Assembly (NCBI GenBank): GCA_017472145.1
Contig: JAFUQX010000058.1
Location: 1 to 64,000, forward strand
DNA length: 64,000 nt
Source of the DNA: Ruminococcus sp.
GTDB taxonomy: Bacteria > Bacillota > Clostridia > Oscillospirales > Ruminococcaceae
Direction: 5' to 3'
Of the stretch, positions 1-8,100 are shown one piece after another; the first letter of the stretch is position 1; each line of letters opens with the position of its first letter. A program made the position numbers and the translations under genes. The notes under the pieces were generated by a model. It saw only the letters and a list, made by a program, of their open reading frames with translations, made no database searches and was not told the origin of the DNA.

Positions 1-3
1 ATA

Positions 4-32
4 CGGAGATGGAATATGGATGGAAATCTCCG
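4..32 (+). other. short hairpin at the left edge
   Basis: CGGAGAT (4-10) can pair with ATCTCCG (26-32), and the next 20 bases are T-rich. It could be a weak terminator or the 3' end of a transcript entering from the left. No coding sequence could be assigned to 1-98. Confidence 0.3.
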
Positions 33-98
33 ATTTTACTTTGTTTTTCCGATGTTTTCAAGAATTTACGCCTGATTCCTATCTTTATTTGAAACTTT

Positions 99-131
99 AA
101 CCCCGATTCCACAATCAGAATCGGGGTTTTT
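99..131 (+). terminator. rho-independent terminator of a gene left of the window
   Basis: A perfect 9-bp stem, CCCCGATTC (101-109) with GAATCGGGG (118-126), is followed by five T on the plus strand. It would end a plus-strand transcript whose gene lies outside the window. Confidence 0.75.
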
Positions 132-141
132 GGACAGACTG

Positions 142-168
142 TACCGTCCGCTTCCGATGCGGACGGTA
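142..168. repeat. 10-bp inverted repeat downstream of the MFS gene
   Basis: TACCGTCCGC (142-151) and GCGGACGGTA (159-168) form a hairpin 24 bases beyond the MFS stop codon. Neither side carries a good T-run, so termination is only a guess. Confidence 0.4.
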
Positions 169-191
169 TGAAATAATGATCGACCATAGAT

Positions 192-1373
192 TTAGGATTT
201 CTTTTTTCTCAGCAGGAGCGTACCAATCAGGATCAGCGCCGGGAAGATCACAGCGGCAAGAAGACCTGCCTTCAGGCTGTTTTCCTGACCAGATGCGATC
301 AATCCTACCAGGGTGGGCCCTGCAGAACAGCCGACATCCCCTGCCAATGCCATGAGGGCATACATTGCAGTGCCGGCAGTGGGAAGAACCGTTGCTGCAA
401 TGCTGAATGTGCCTGGCCAGAATATACCCACAGAGAAGCCGCAGACAGCACAGCCAATGAGACCCACCAGGGGACGTCCTGCAAAGACAGCAGTAAAATA
501 GCAGCCGATACAGAGAATGGCACTGCCGGCCATAGCAGATTTCAGCGGAAGCTTTTCGCTGTATTTTCCATATAACGCCCGGGCAGTTCCCATAAGGGCA
601 GCAAAGGTACAGGGGCCTGCCAGATCGCCCACCGTTTTGCTTACATTCAGTCCCGATTCTGCAAAGGCAGACGCCCACTGGCTCATGGCCTGTTCAGATG
701 CGCCGGCGCAGACCATGATCACCATTAGCAGCCAGAACATTTTTCTCCGGAGCATGCTGGATAGTGACATCTTTTCATGCTCGTTTACGATAGGATAGAG
801 AGGTACCAGCAGGAAGTAGAAACAATTAAAAAGCGGTACGATCGCCCAGATACAGCTCATCAGCGGCCAGTATTCAATTCCAAAGCAGGCGAAAAACAGC
901 GTAGACACCAGCACAACGGCAACATGACCCCAGCAGTAGAAAGAATGGAGCAGACTCATGGCCGCCTCCTTCTTCTCTGTCGGGCAGGCCTCTACAATGG
1001 GACTGACGACCACCTCGATCATACCGCCGCCGATGGCATAGAGAATGACAGCAGTGAGAATCCCGGCGTATTCACTAGAAAAAACAGACGGAAAAAGAGC
1101 AAGTCCCAGGAGTCCTGCCGCTGAAAAAATGTGAGCAGAGACGACAGATATGCGATATCCGATTTTGTCTACCAGTCCGGCAGCGATCAGATCCACCAGG
1201 AGCTGCACTGCAAAATTAATGGTAGTGATGAACGTGATTTTTTCAAGGCTCAGCTCCATTGTCTCAGAAAATGTGAGAAAAAGAAGCGGAACAAAATTGT
1301 TAATGATGGCCTGTGTGACATATCCCAGGTAACTGGCATAGATCGTATGCTCATATTTCTTGATTCGTGTCAT
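192..1373 (-). CDS. MFS transporter
   Basis: A 393-residue integral membrane protein with about twelve hydrophobic segments, the length and pattern of a major facilitator superfamily permease. The segment between helices 2 and 3 has an acidic-basic loop (LVDKIGYR) like MFS motif A. Proteins of this kind in Clostridia are sugar or drug permeases, and the substrate cannot be read from the sequence. The ATG follows GGAGG by a normal distance and a TTGTAT-N17-TATGAT promoter lies just upstream, so it is transcribed alone. A terminator separates it from the decarboxylase operon upstream. Confidence 0.85.
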   Translation of the reverse strand: MTRIKKYEHTIYASYLGYVTQAIINNFVPLLFLTFSETMELSLEKITFITTINFAVQLLVDLIAAGLVDKIGYRISVVSAHIFSAAGLLGLALFPSVFSSEYAGILTAVILYAIGGGMIEVVVSPIVEACPTEKKEAAMSLLHSFYCWGHVAVVLVSTLFFACFGIEYWPLMSCIWAIVPLFNCFYFLLVPLYPIVNEHEKMSLSSMLRRKMFWLLMVIMVCAGASEQAMSQWASAFAESGLNVSKTVGDLAGPCTFAALMGTARALYGKYSEKLPLKSAMAGSAILCIGCYFTAVFAGRPLVGLIGCAVCGFSVGIFWPGTFSIAATVLPTAGTAMYALMALAGDVGCSAGPTLVGLIASGQENSLKAGLLAAVIFPALILIGTLLLRKKKS

Positions 1374-1403
1374 AATTACCTCCGCAATGAAAAATCAGGT
1401 ATC

Positions 1404-1432
1404 ATCATAGCATGGCGCACTCAGGAATACAA
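1404..1432 (-). promoter_or_regulatory. sigma-70-type promoter of the MFS gene
   Basis: On the minus strand, -35 TTGTAT (1427-1432) and -10 TATGAT (1404-1409) are separated by 17 bases, about 30 bases upstream of the MFS start codon. Confidence 0.6.
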
Positions 1433-1467
1433 TAGAATATTTTATAAAAATCCATGACTTTTCATAG

Positions 1468-1505
1468 CAAAAAGACTGCCGCAATTGAGCTTGCAGCAGT
1501 CTTTG
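1468..1505 (-). terminator. terminator of the oxaloacetate decarboxylase operon
   Basis: A long stem (AAAGACTGC arms with a GC-rich core) followed by a run of T on the minus strand, 17 bases after the beta-subunit stop codon. Confidence 0.8.
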
Positions 1506-1522
1506 AAATCGTATAGTATAGC

Positions 1523-2749
1523 TTACTTATATACAGCCAGCAGGAATCCGGCAGCGATCGCAGAGCCGATAACGCCTGCAACGTTGGGACCCATTGCATG
1601 CATGAGCAGGAAGTTGCTCGGATTGGCCTTCTTGCCCACATCCTGAGATACACGTGCAGCCATCGGTACAGCAGATACACCGGCCGAACCAATCAGCGGA
1701 TTGATCTTACCGCCGGAGAGCTTGTACATGATCTTGCCCACCAGCAGACCGCCAATGGTAGAGAATGCAAAGGCCAGCAGACCCAGACCTACAATATACA
1801 GCGTCTGGAGAGACAGGAAGGAGGAAGCAACAGTAGTTGCACCAACAGAAATACCCAGGAATACAGTTACAATATTCATCAATGCATTCTGTACGGTATC
1901 GGACAAGCGTGCTGTAACACCGCACTCTCTCCACAGATTGCCCAGCATCAGGCAGCCGATCAGCGGAGCCGTAGACGGCAGCAGCAGGATAACAAACAAG
2001 CTTACAATAATCGGGAACAGAATCTTTTCAGTTTTGGAAACCTGACGGGTCTGAACCATCTTGACAGAGCGCTCTTTCTCAGTGGTCAGCAGCTTCATCA
2101 GCGGCGGCTGAATCAAAGGAATCAGCGCCATGTAGGAATAGGCCGCAATGGCAATCGGACCTAGCAGCTCAGGAGCCAGACGGCTGGTCAGGAAAATCGC
2201 CGTCGGGCCGTCCGCACCGCCGATAATGCCGATGGAAGCAGCCTGAGGACCAGTAAATCCCAGACAAACAGCGCCAAAATAGGCAAGAAATACGCCCAAC
2301 TGTGCAGCTGCACCCAGCAACAGGCTCTTGGGATTGGAAAGCAGCGGGCCGAAGTCTGTCATCGCACCGATTCCCAGGAAGATCAGAGACGGATATAGTC
2401 CTGTCTTAACGCCGATATACAGAATATCCAACAGACCACCATTGGCCATGATATTACCATAGCTATGATAATGCTCACTGGTTTCGTCAAGGAACTGACT
2501 CCACAGCTCCGGATGATAAAGAGCATCCGGTGAGCTTGCGCCATCAATAAAGAAATTGGAAACATTTACCAGCAGGCAGCCGAAGGCAATACCTACCAGC
2601 AGCAGCGGCTCGAATTGCTTTCGGATGCCCAGATACAGCAGTACACAGGCCACAGCAATCATAATCAGATTCTTCCAGCCGCCGTCCATGAAGAATCCCA
2701 TGAAACCGGAATCCTCCAGAAGCGTTTGAAGGGTTTCAAGTATATTCAT
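1523..2749 (-). CDS. oadB: Na+-translocating decarboxylase beta subunit
   Basis: The integral membrane subunit of the oxaloacetate/glutaconyl-CoA/methylmalonyl-CoA decarboxylase family. It decarboxylates carboxybiotin and exports Na+ in the process. The 408 residues are strongly hydrophobic, and the conserved GGADGPTAIF motif with its essential Asp is present, followed by a helix with PLIQPP. The frame also opens at a TTG one codon upstream, but the ATG at 2749 sits properly after GAGGGG. It is last in the operon oadA-oadG-biotin carrier-oadB. The paired alpha subunit has oxaloacetate/pyruvate carboxyltransferase signatures, which points to oxaloacetate as substrate, but glutaconyl- or methylmalonyl-CoA pumps share this subunit. 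Confidence 0.92.
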   Translation of the reverse strand: MNILETLQTLLEDSGFMGFFMDGGWKNLIMIAVACVLLYLGIRKQFEPLLLVGIAFGCLLVNVSNFFIDGASSPDALYHPELWSQFLDETSEHYHSYGNIMANGGLLDILYIGVKTGLYPSLIFLGIGAMTDFGPLLSNPKSLLLGAAAQLGVFLAYFGAVCLGFTGPQAASIGIIGGADGPTAIFLTSRLAPELLGPIAIAAYSYMALIPLIQPPLMKLLTTEKERSVKMVQTRQVSKTEKILFPIIVSLFVILLLPSTAPLIGCLMLGNLWRECGVTARLSDTVQNALMNIVTVFLGISVGATTVASSFLSLQTLYIVGLGLLAFAFSTIGGLLVGKIMYKLSGGKINPLIGSAGVSAVPMAARVSQDVGKKANPSNFLLMHAMGPNVAGVIGSAIAAGFLLAVYK

Positions 2750-2761
2750 CAATACCCCTCC

Positions 2762-3154
2762 TTATGCAAGTACAAACAGCGGTGAACCGGTTTCTACAAC
2801 AGCGCCCTTGGAGGTTACAACCTGAACGATCGTACCATCCTTCGGGGCCGGAATTTCATTTTCCATCTTCATCGCTTCCAGAATCGCCAGAACCTGGCCT
2901 TCCTTCACCTGATCGCCCTGCTTTACATTTATACTCAGAATATTGCCGGGCATCGGGGATTCGACTGTTTCACCGGCAGCAAGATTTACAGCAGCAGTCG
3001 GTGTAGGTGCGGCAGCCGGAGCTGCGGCCGGTGCGGATACAGGTGCAGCTGCAGGAGCAGGAGCACACGCCTCGTATTCATCCAGCAAAATCGCCTTTCC
3101 CGCTTCTACCTCAACCTCATATGTCTTGCCATTCAGTGTTACTTTATATTTCAT
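2762..3154 (-). CDS. biotin carboxyl carrier subunit of the decarboxylase
   Basis: A 130-residue biotin/lipoyl-attachment protein. Residues 1-30 form a small N-terminal element, then comes an Ala-Pro-rich flexible linker (about 31-55), then the biotinyl domain with the EAMKMEN motif, whose second Lys is biotinylated. It carries CO2 from the alpha-subunit carboxyltransferase to the membrane beta subunit. Its start overlaps the end of the gamma-subunit gene by 11 bases and its ribosome binding site lies inside that gene, which suggests translational coupling. The Ala-Pro linker is typical of separately encoded carriers in Firmicutes. Confidence 0.93.
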   Translation of the reverse strand: MKYKVTLNGKTYEVEVEAGKAILLDEYEACAPAPAAAPVSAPAAAPAAAPTPTAAVNLAAGETVESPMPGNILSINVKQGDQVKEGQVLAILEAMKMENEIPAPKDGTIVQVVTSKGAVVETGSPLFVLA

Positions 3155-3518
3155 CGTTCTTTACCTCCTTGATAGAAATGAAACGCAACTCATTCAGCGG
3201 CTTCTGCATCTTATGTGCTACGACCGCCATAACCATTGCGGCCTCCTTGTCTGGAACGTCAAACAGCTTGACGTGACCAGCCGAGCCGGGAGCCAACGGA
3301 GCAGCAGACGATGCTTCCGCTGGTACAGTATTTTCAGCTTTTGCAGCTGCTGCGGCCGCAGCGGCCTTTCTATCCTTAGCCTTGAAGAAGGCACCAACAG
3401 CACTGATCAGTGCCATCAGGATAACTAGCCCTACAAATACAACTGCATAACCAAAAACGGCTGTTACAGCTGCTTCACCGATTCCAGTATCAGATGCGAT
3501 AGGAAATACCATTGCCAT
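3144..3518 (-). CDS. oadG: decarboxylase gamma subunit (OadG family)
   Basis: A 124-residue protein with one N-terminal membrane helix (about residues 12-40), an Ala/Lys-rich stretch, and a C-terminal soluble part ending in residues that pair with the carrier. OadG anchors and stabilises the decarboxylase complex. The assignment rests mainly on size, single-helix topology and operon position between alpha and carrier genes. The C-terminal half is reminiscent of small OadG-like proteins of Clostridia. The start has AAGGAGG upstream. Confidence 0.75.
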   Translation of the reverse strand: MAMVFPIASDTGIGEAAVTAVFGYAVVFVGLVILMALISAVGAFFKAKDRKAAAAAAAAKAENTVPAEASSAAPLAPGSAGHVKLFDVPDKEAAMVMAVVAHKMQKPLNELRFISIKEVKNDEI

Positions 3519-3530
3519 ATACGCTCCTCC

Positions 3531-4931
3531 TTACATTTCCTCGATGGTGTAGACTGCTTCGTTTTCTTCCTGAGCCTTGCGGTTTTCAAGGAACTTCACG
3601 GTCTGATCCGGGAAACAGATATAGCTCATGATGTCCTCCTCGGAACGAGCCAGATCACCCAAAGCCGCAGCGGCCTCCTTGAATTCTTCTCCAGTACGCT
3701 TCTGATCTTCTGTACGGCAGTCAATGGGCTGTACACCTTCGCCCAGAACCTGTACCTGGAGTTCCTTATTTACCGGAGCCGGAGCGATACCATATTCTCC
3801 CTTGATATAGTTCTTGACTTCTTTGGAGATCTGCTTGTAGCGCTGACCCACCAGAACGTTTGTAACGGCCTGGTTTCCGACCATCTGAGACAGCGGCGTA
3901 ACCAGAGGCGGGTAGCCCAGATCTGCACGAACCTTCGGAATTTCCTCCAGAGCAGCATCGAACTTATCCATAGCCTTCATATCTGTCAGGTTGGCGATCA
4001 TGTTGGAAAGCATGCCGCCCGGAACCTTATACACCAGAGCCTGTGCATCTGTAGCCAGGCTCTTGGGGTTGATCATACCATTATCAATATACTTCTGCTT
4101 TACAGGCTTGAAGTATTCATTTACCTCATTGATCTTCGCCTCGTCCAGACCAGTCTCAATGCCATACTGCTGCATGGTGTAGAACATGGTCTCAGTAGAC
4201 GGCTGAGATGTACCGCCGGAGAAACAGGAGGCTGCGGTATCGATTACATCAATGCCGCACTCAATGGCCTTGATCAGAGTCATATAGGCCATACCAGTGG
4301 TACTGTGTGTGTGCAGAATCAGCGGAATGTCACCGACTGCATCCTTGATGCCCTTGATCAGATGTTCAGCCTCATAGGGCGTCATTGTTCCGGCCATGTC
4401 CTTCAGGCAGATGGTCTGGAAGCCCATGGTCTTGAGCTCCTTGCACATCTTAACGTATTTCTCAACCGTATGCACCGGGCTTTGTGTGTAGGAAATGCAG
4501 CCGGATGCAATGGTATTCGGAGTTGCATATTTCTGTGTTGCAGCCAGAGCTGTTTCCAAATTGCGGAAATCGTTGAGTGCATCGAAAATGCGGATGATGT
4601 CAATACCATTTTTGATAGAAAGTTCAATGAACTTTTCTACTACATCATCGTGATAGTGCTTGTAGCCAAGCAGGTTCTGTCCGCGCAGCAGCATCTGAAG
4701 CTTGCTGTTCGGCAGATTTTTTCTCAGATTGCGCAGGCGTTCCCACGGATCTTCATTCAGGTAGCGCAGGCAGGAGTCAAAGGTCGCTCCGCCCCAGCAC
4801 TCCACAGAATAATAACCAGCCTGATCCATAGTCGGCAGAATCCCTTCGTAATCCTTGTACGGAAGGCGTGTCGCCATGAGAGACTGGTTTGCATCGCGCA
4901 GAACGGTTTCGGTAATTTGTACTTTTCTCAT
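3531..4931 (-). CDS. oadA: oxaloacetate decarboxylase alpha subunit (carboxyltransferase)
   Basis: A 466-residue carboxyltransferase of the pyruvate carboxylase/OadA family. The N-terminus (TETVLRDANQSLMATR) is the hallmark of the TIM-barrel domain, with the metal-binding HTHSTTGMA motif further on and the catalytic-Lys strand (CLKDMAGTMTPYEA). The C-terminal conserved carboxylase domain is present, but there is no fused biotin domain, which is supplied by the separate carrier gene. It transfers the carboxyl group of oxaloacetate to biotin and releases pyruvate. It is the first gene of the operon, with an AAGGAGG site before ATG. Alternative substrate assignments are less likely because of the pyruvate/oxaloacetate-type active site. 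Confidence 0.93.
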   Translation of the reverse strand: MRKVQITETVLRDANQSLMATRLPYKDYEGILPTMDQAGYYSVECWGGATFDSCLRYLNEDPWERLRNLRKNLPNSKLQMLLRGQNLLGYKHYHDDVVEKFIELSIKNGIDIIRIFDALNDFRNLETALAATQKYATPNTIASGCISYTQSPVHTVEKYVKMCKELKTMGFQTICLKDMAGTMTPYEAEHLIKGIKDAVGDIPLILHTHSTTGMAYMTLIKAIECGIDVIDTAASCFSGGTSQPSTETMFYTMQQYGIETGLDEAKINEVNEYFKPVKQKYIDNGMINPKSLATDAQALVYKVPGGMLSNMIANLTDMKAMDKFDAALEEIPKVRADLGYPPLVTPLSQMVGNQAVTNVLVGQRYKQISKEVKNYIKGEYGIAPAPVNKELQVQVLGEGVQPIDCRTEDQKRTGEEFKEAAAALGDLARSEEDIMSYICFPDQTVKFLENRKAQEENEAVYTIEEM

Positions 4932-5002
4932 ATAGTAACCTCCTTATATGATTGAATCAGCGCTCCTCTGCGCCGAGTCTCATATAAAAATATTCTCTAA
5001 GA

Positions 5003-5008
5003 AGTATA
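5003..5008 (-). promoter_or_regulatory. extended -10 promoter element of the oad operon
   Basis: On the minus strand TGCTATACT gives an extended -10 (hexamer 5003-5008). No convincing -35 was found. The 5' leader to oadA is about 65 bases. The stretch 4932-5268 holds only this promoter and the divergent trkA promoter. Confidence 0.45.
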
Positions 5009-5194
5009 GCATAAAACTTGGAAATTTTCCACTGTTTTTTCTGAATTCTTTGGATTCTTCTGTTTGTAAAGCCCAGAGATGCATTTTCAAAACATTCCAA
5101 CGCCTGCACATCATTCTTTTTAATTATCCGAAGCATCTATACGAAAAACGCATCCATCCTGCTCTTTTTTGACGGGAAATTAATATAGAAGGAG

Positions 5195-5223
5195 TTGAAA
5201 GCAGAGGGGGTTTGTGGTACAAT
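5195..5223 (+). promoter_or_regulatory. promoter of trkA-trkH
   Basis: -35 TTGAAA (5195-5200), 17-base spacer, -10 TACAAT (5218-5223). An in-frame ATG at 5212 falls inside this promoter, which supports the GTG at 5269 as the real start of trkA. Confidence 0.65.
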
Positions 5224-5268
5224 ATACAGTATGCATTTGCTATTATTTCAGAAAGGCGGTTATTTTCT

Positions 5269-6624
5269 GTGAACATTATTATTATCGGCTGCGGACAGGT
5301 GGGGCAGACTCTCACAGAGCAGCTCAGCAATGAAGGAGACAGCATTACGGTCATTGACACAGACGAATCCATCGTAGATGAGGTGACACGCAAATATGAT
5401 GTCATGGGCTATGTGGGGAACGGCGCAACCTATAGTACACAGCTTGAGGCCGGTATTGAAAACACTGATCTGATGATTGCTGTGACTGCTTCGGATGAGC
5501 TGAATCTTCTTTGCTGTCTTGTGGCGCGAAAAGCCGGACGCTGTCAGACCATTGCACGGGTACGCAATCCGGAATACAGCAAGGATGCCCCCTATCTTCA
5601 GGAGGAGCTTCGTCTGGCCATGGTCATTAATCCAGAGCAAGCGGCCGCAAGCGAGATGGCTCGTGTCATCCGTTTCCCCTCTGCGATTAAAATCGACATC
5701 TTTGCAAAGGGAGCGATCGAGCTTCTCAAGTTCCGGCTTCCGGAAAAATGTGTGTTGGAAAACTATGCTGTCAAGGAAATCTGTACAAAGCTTGGGTGCG
5801 ATGTTCTGGTTTGTATGATCGAGCGTGAAGATGAGGTTCTCATACCGAATGGTGATATGACCTTCAGTCAGGGAGACCGCATCTCCATTATCGCAACGCC
5901 TCAGAATGCAGCTGCCTTCTTTAAAAAAATCCGCTTCCATTCCGGCCATGTCCGGAATGTGATGATCGCAGGCGGCGGAAATGTTGCATACTATCTGAGT
6001 AAGACACTGCTGAAAGCAGGCATTTCTGTAAAAGTCATTGAACAGGATGAGCGGCGCTGCGAGGAATTCTGCCGCAAACTTCCAAAGGCGGCTGTGATTC
6101 ATGGTGATGCCTGCGATAAGGAGACGCTCCTGGAGGAAGGCCTTGAGAATACGGGAGCGTTTGTGTCCCTCACCAGCAAGGACGAGGAAAATATCCTTCT
6201 ATCCCTCTTTGCCCAGAGCAGAACAGATGGCAAAATCGTCACAAAGGTTGAACATACTGAATATGACGAGATCATCCGCAAGCTGAATCTGGATACCATT
6301 GTGAACCCGAAGAATATTACAGCGGAATACATCGTCCGGTTTGTCCGGGCCATGAAGAATACGGTAGGCAGTAATGTGGAAACCCTGTACAGCCTCATCA
6401 AGGGAAAGGTGGAAGCAGCCGAATTCACTATTCGGGAGAAGTCTCCGATCGTGGGTATTCCCCTTCAGAACCTCCACTTCAAAAAGCATGTGCTGATTGC
6501 AGGAATCGTACGCAAGGGCAGGATGATCATTCCCAGAGGTCAGGACACCATGGAAATCGGTGATTCTGTCGTGGTTGTTTCCCGGAATCTGGGACTGCAT
6601 GATATCTGCGATATCATTGAATAA
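5269..6624 (+). CDS. trkA: Trk system K+ uptake regulatory protein TrkA
   Basis: A 451-residue cytoplasmic regulator built from two RCK (TrkA-N plus TrkA-C) repeats. The first Rossmann half opens with IIGCGQVGQTL and the second with IAGGGNVAYYL, both GxGxxG nucleotide-binding loops, and each is followed by a TrkA-C domain. It binds NAD(H)/ATP and gates the TrkH pore. The GTG at 5269 is chosen because it follows GAAAGGCGG by about nine bases and because an upstream ATG lies in the promoter. trkH follows after 12 bases in the same operon. Confidence 0.93.
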   Translation: MNIIIIGCGQVGQTLTEQLSNEGDSITVIDTDESIVDEVTRKYDVMGYVGNGATYSTQLEAGIENTDLMIAVTASDELNLLCCLVARKAGRCQTIARVRNPEYSKDAPYLQEELRLAMVINPEQAAASEMARVIRFPSAIKIDIFAKGAIELLKFRLPEKCVLENYAVKEICTKLGCDVLVCMIEREDEVLIPNGDMTFSQGDRISIIATPQNAAAFFKKIRFHSGHVRNVMIAGGGNVAYYLSKTLLKAGISVKVIEQDERRCEEFCRKLPKAAVIHGDACDKETLLEEGLENTGAFVSLTSKDEENILLSLFAQSRTDGKIVTKVEHTEYDEIIRKLNLDTIVNPKNITAEYIVRFVRAMKNTVGSNVETLYSLIKGKVEAAEFTIREKSPIVGIPLQNLHFKKHVLIAGIVRKGRMIIPRGQDTMEIGDSVVVVSRNLGLHDICDIIE

Positions 6625-6636
6625 CAGGGGGACGCT

Positions 6637-8073
6637 ATGAACTTTGCAATGATTATTACTGTGCTCGGATGGGTTTCCTGCTTCAATGCAGCCTTTCAGC
6701 TGCTTCCGGCCTTGGTTGGCCTCATCTATCAGGAACAGGCCGCATGGTCTTTTCTGATTTCTGCTGCTGGCTCTCTTGTCCTTGGACTGCTTCTGCTGAT
6801 ACGAAAGCCAAAAAGCAAAGCACTCTATGCCAGGGAGGGCTTTGTTATTGTGTCTCTCAGCTGGATCCTCATGAGTCTGCTGGGTGCGCTGCCGCTTTTC
6901 CTGTGCGGTGCGATTCCATCCTATGTGGATGCGCTGTTTGAGGCGGCCTCCGGCTATACTACAACTGGTGCCAGCATTGTTCCCGTGGTAGAGGAGCTTC
7001 CGAATTGCTGCCTGTTCTGGCGCAGCTTCATGCACTGGATCGGCGGTATGGGTGTGCTTGTATTTATTATGGCCTTTATTCCGCTCTCCGGTGCTGGAAA
7101 TATGAACCTGATGCGTGCCGAAAGTCCGGGCCCTATGGTCGGCAAGCTCGTACCGCGTGTAAAAACGACAGCATTTCTTCTCTATGCCATGTACTTCGGA
7201 CTGACTTTTTTGCAGTTTATCTGTCTGATTATCGCAAAAATGCCCGTTTTCGATGCGATCAACACGGCTTTTGCAACAGCTGGCACAGGCGGTTTTGGTT
7301 TTAAAAATGACAGCATGGCCAGCTATTCTACAGCAATTCAGGTTATTATTACTGTTTTCATGATTCTGTTCGGCGTAAACTTTAATTTCTACTTTCTGCT
7401 GCTGTATAAGCGCTTCAAGGACGCTCTGCATATTTCAGAGGTATGGGTTTATTTCGGCGTGATCCTGACTTCTGTTGTCCTCATTACGTGGAACATCAGC
7501 CAGATGTATGACTCTCTGGGAATAGCCCTCCGTGATGCAGCCTTTTCTGTAGGTTCAGTTATCACAACAACAGGCTTTGCTACGGCGGATTTCAACCAGT
7601 GGCCGCAGCTTTCAAAGATGATCCTCCTGCTGCTTATGTTTATCGGCGCATGTGCAGGAAGTACCGGCGGCGGTATTAAAGTTTCACGGTTCATCATCAT
7701 GTTCAAAACCATGCTGAAGGAAATCGGCCTCCAGACGCATCCAAAGCGTGTGAAGAAAATAAAGATGGATGGCCATGAGATTTCTCATGAGACTATTCGT
7801 GCCATGAACAATTATCTTATCGCTTATTTTGTGATCTATGCACTTTCCGTGCTGCTGCTTTCCATCGAAGGGTATGACTTTACGACCAACTTCAGTGCAA
7901 TTGCAGCCACTCTGAATAATATTGGCCCGGGTCTGGAGCTGGTTGGCCCGACAGGTAATTTTGCCTTTTTCTCAGACCTTTCAAAGCTGGTCATGACGTT
8001 TGATATGATTGCCGGCCGTCTGGAGCTATTCCCCATGCTGGTTCTGTTTTCACCGGCTACATGGAAAAAATAA
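6637..8073 (+). CDS. trkH: Trk/Ktr-type K+ transporter membrane subunit TrkH
   Basis: A 478-residue membrane protein of the TrkH/KtrB superfamily. It shows the four degenerate K+-filter segments of the family (TTTGAS, TAGTGGFGF, TTTGFAT and NNIGPGL), each between paired helices, so the four-fold M1-P-M2 plan is complete. It forms the K+ (possibly Na+-coupled) pore regulated by the TrkA product encoded just upstream. The ATG follows CAGGGGGA. It probably shares a transcript with the following Na+-dependent transporter 27 bases downstream. Confidence 0.93.
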   Translation: MNFAMIITVLGWVSCFNAAFQLLPALVGLIYQEQAAWSFLISAAGSLVLGLLLLIRKPKSKALYAREGFVIVSLSWILMSLLGALPLFLCGAIPSYVDALFEAASGYTTTGASIVPVVEELPNCCLFWRSFMHWIGGMGVLVFIMAFIPLSGAGNMNLMRAESPGPMVGKLVPRVKTTAFLLYAMYFGLTFLQFICLIIAKMPVFDAINTAFATAGTGGFGFKNDSMASYSTAIQVIITVFMILFGVNFNFYFLLLYKRFKDALHISEVWVYFGVILTSVVLITWNISQMYDSLGIALRDAAFSVGSVITTTGFATADFNQWPQLSKMILLLLMFIGACAGSTGGGIKVSRFIIMFKTMLKEIGLQTHPKRVKKIKMDGHEISHETIRAMNNYLIAYFVIYALSVLLLSIEGYDFTTNFSAIAATLNNIGPGLELVGPTGNFAFFSDLSKLVMTFDMIAGRLELFPMLVLFSPATWKK

Positions 8074-8100
8074 TCGAACAAATAAAAGGAGTTTTTTATT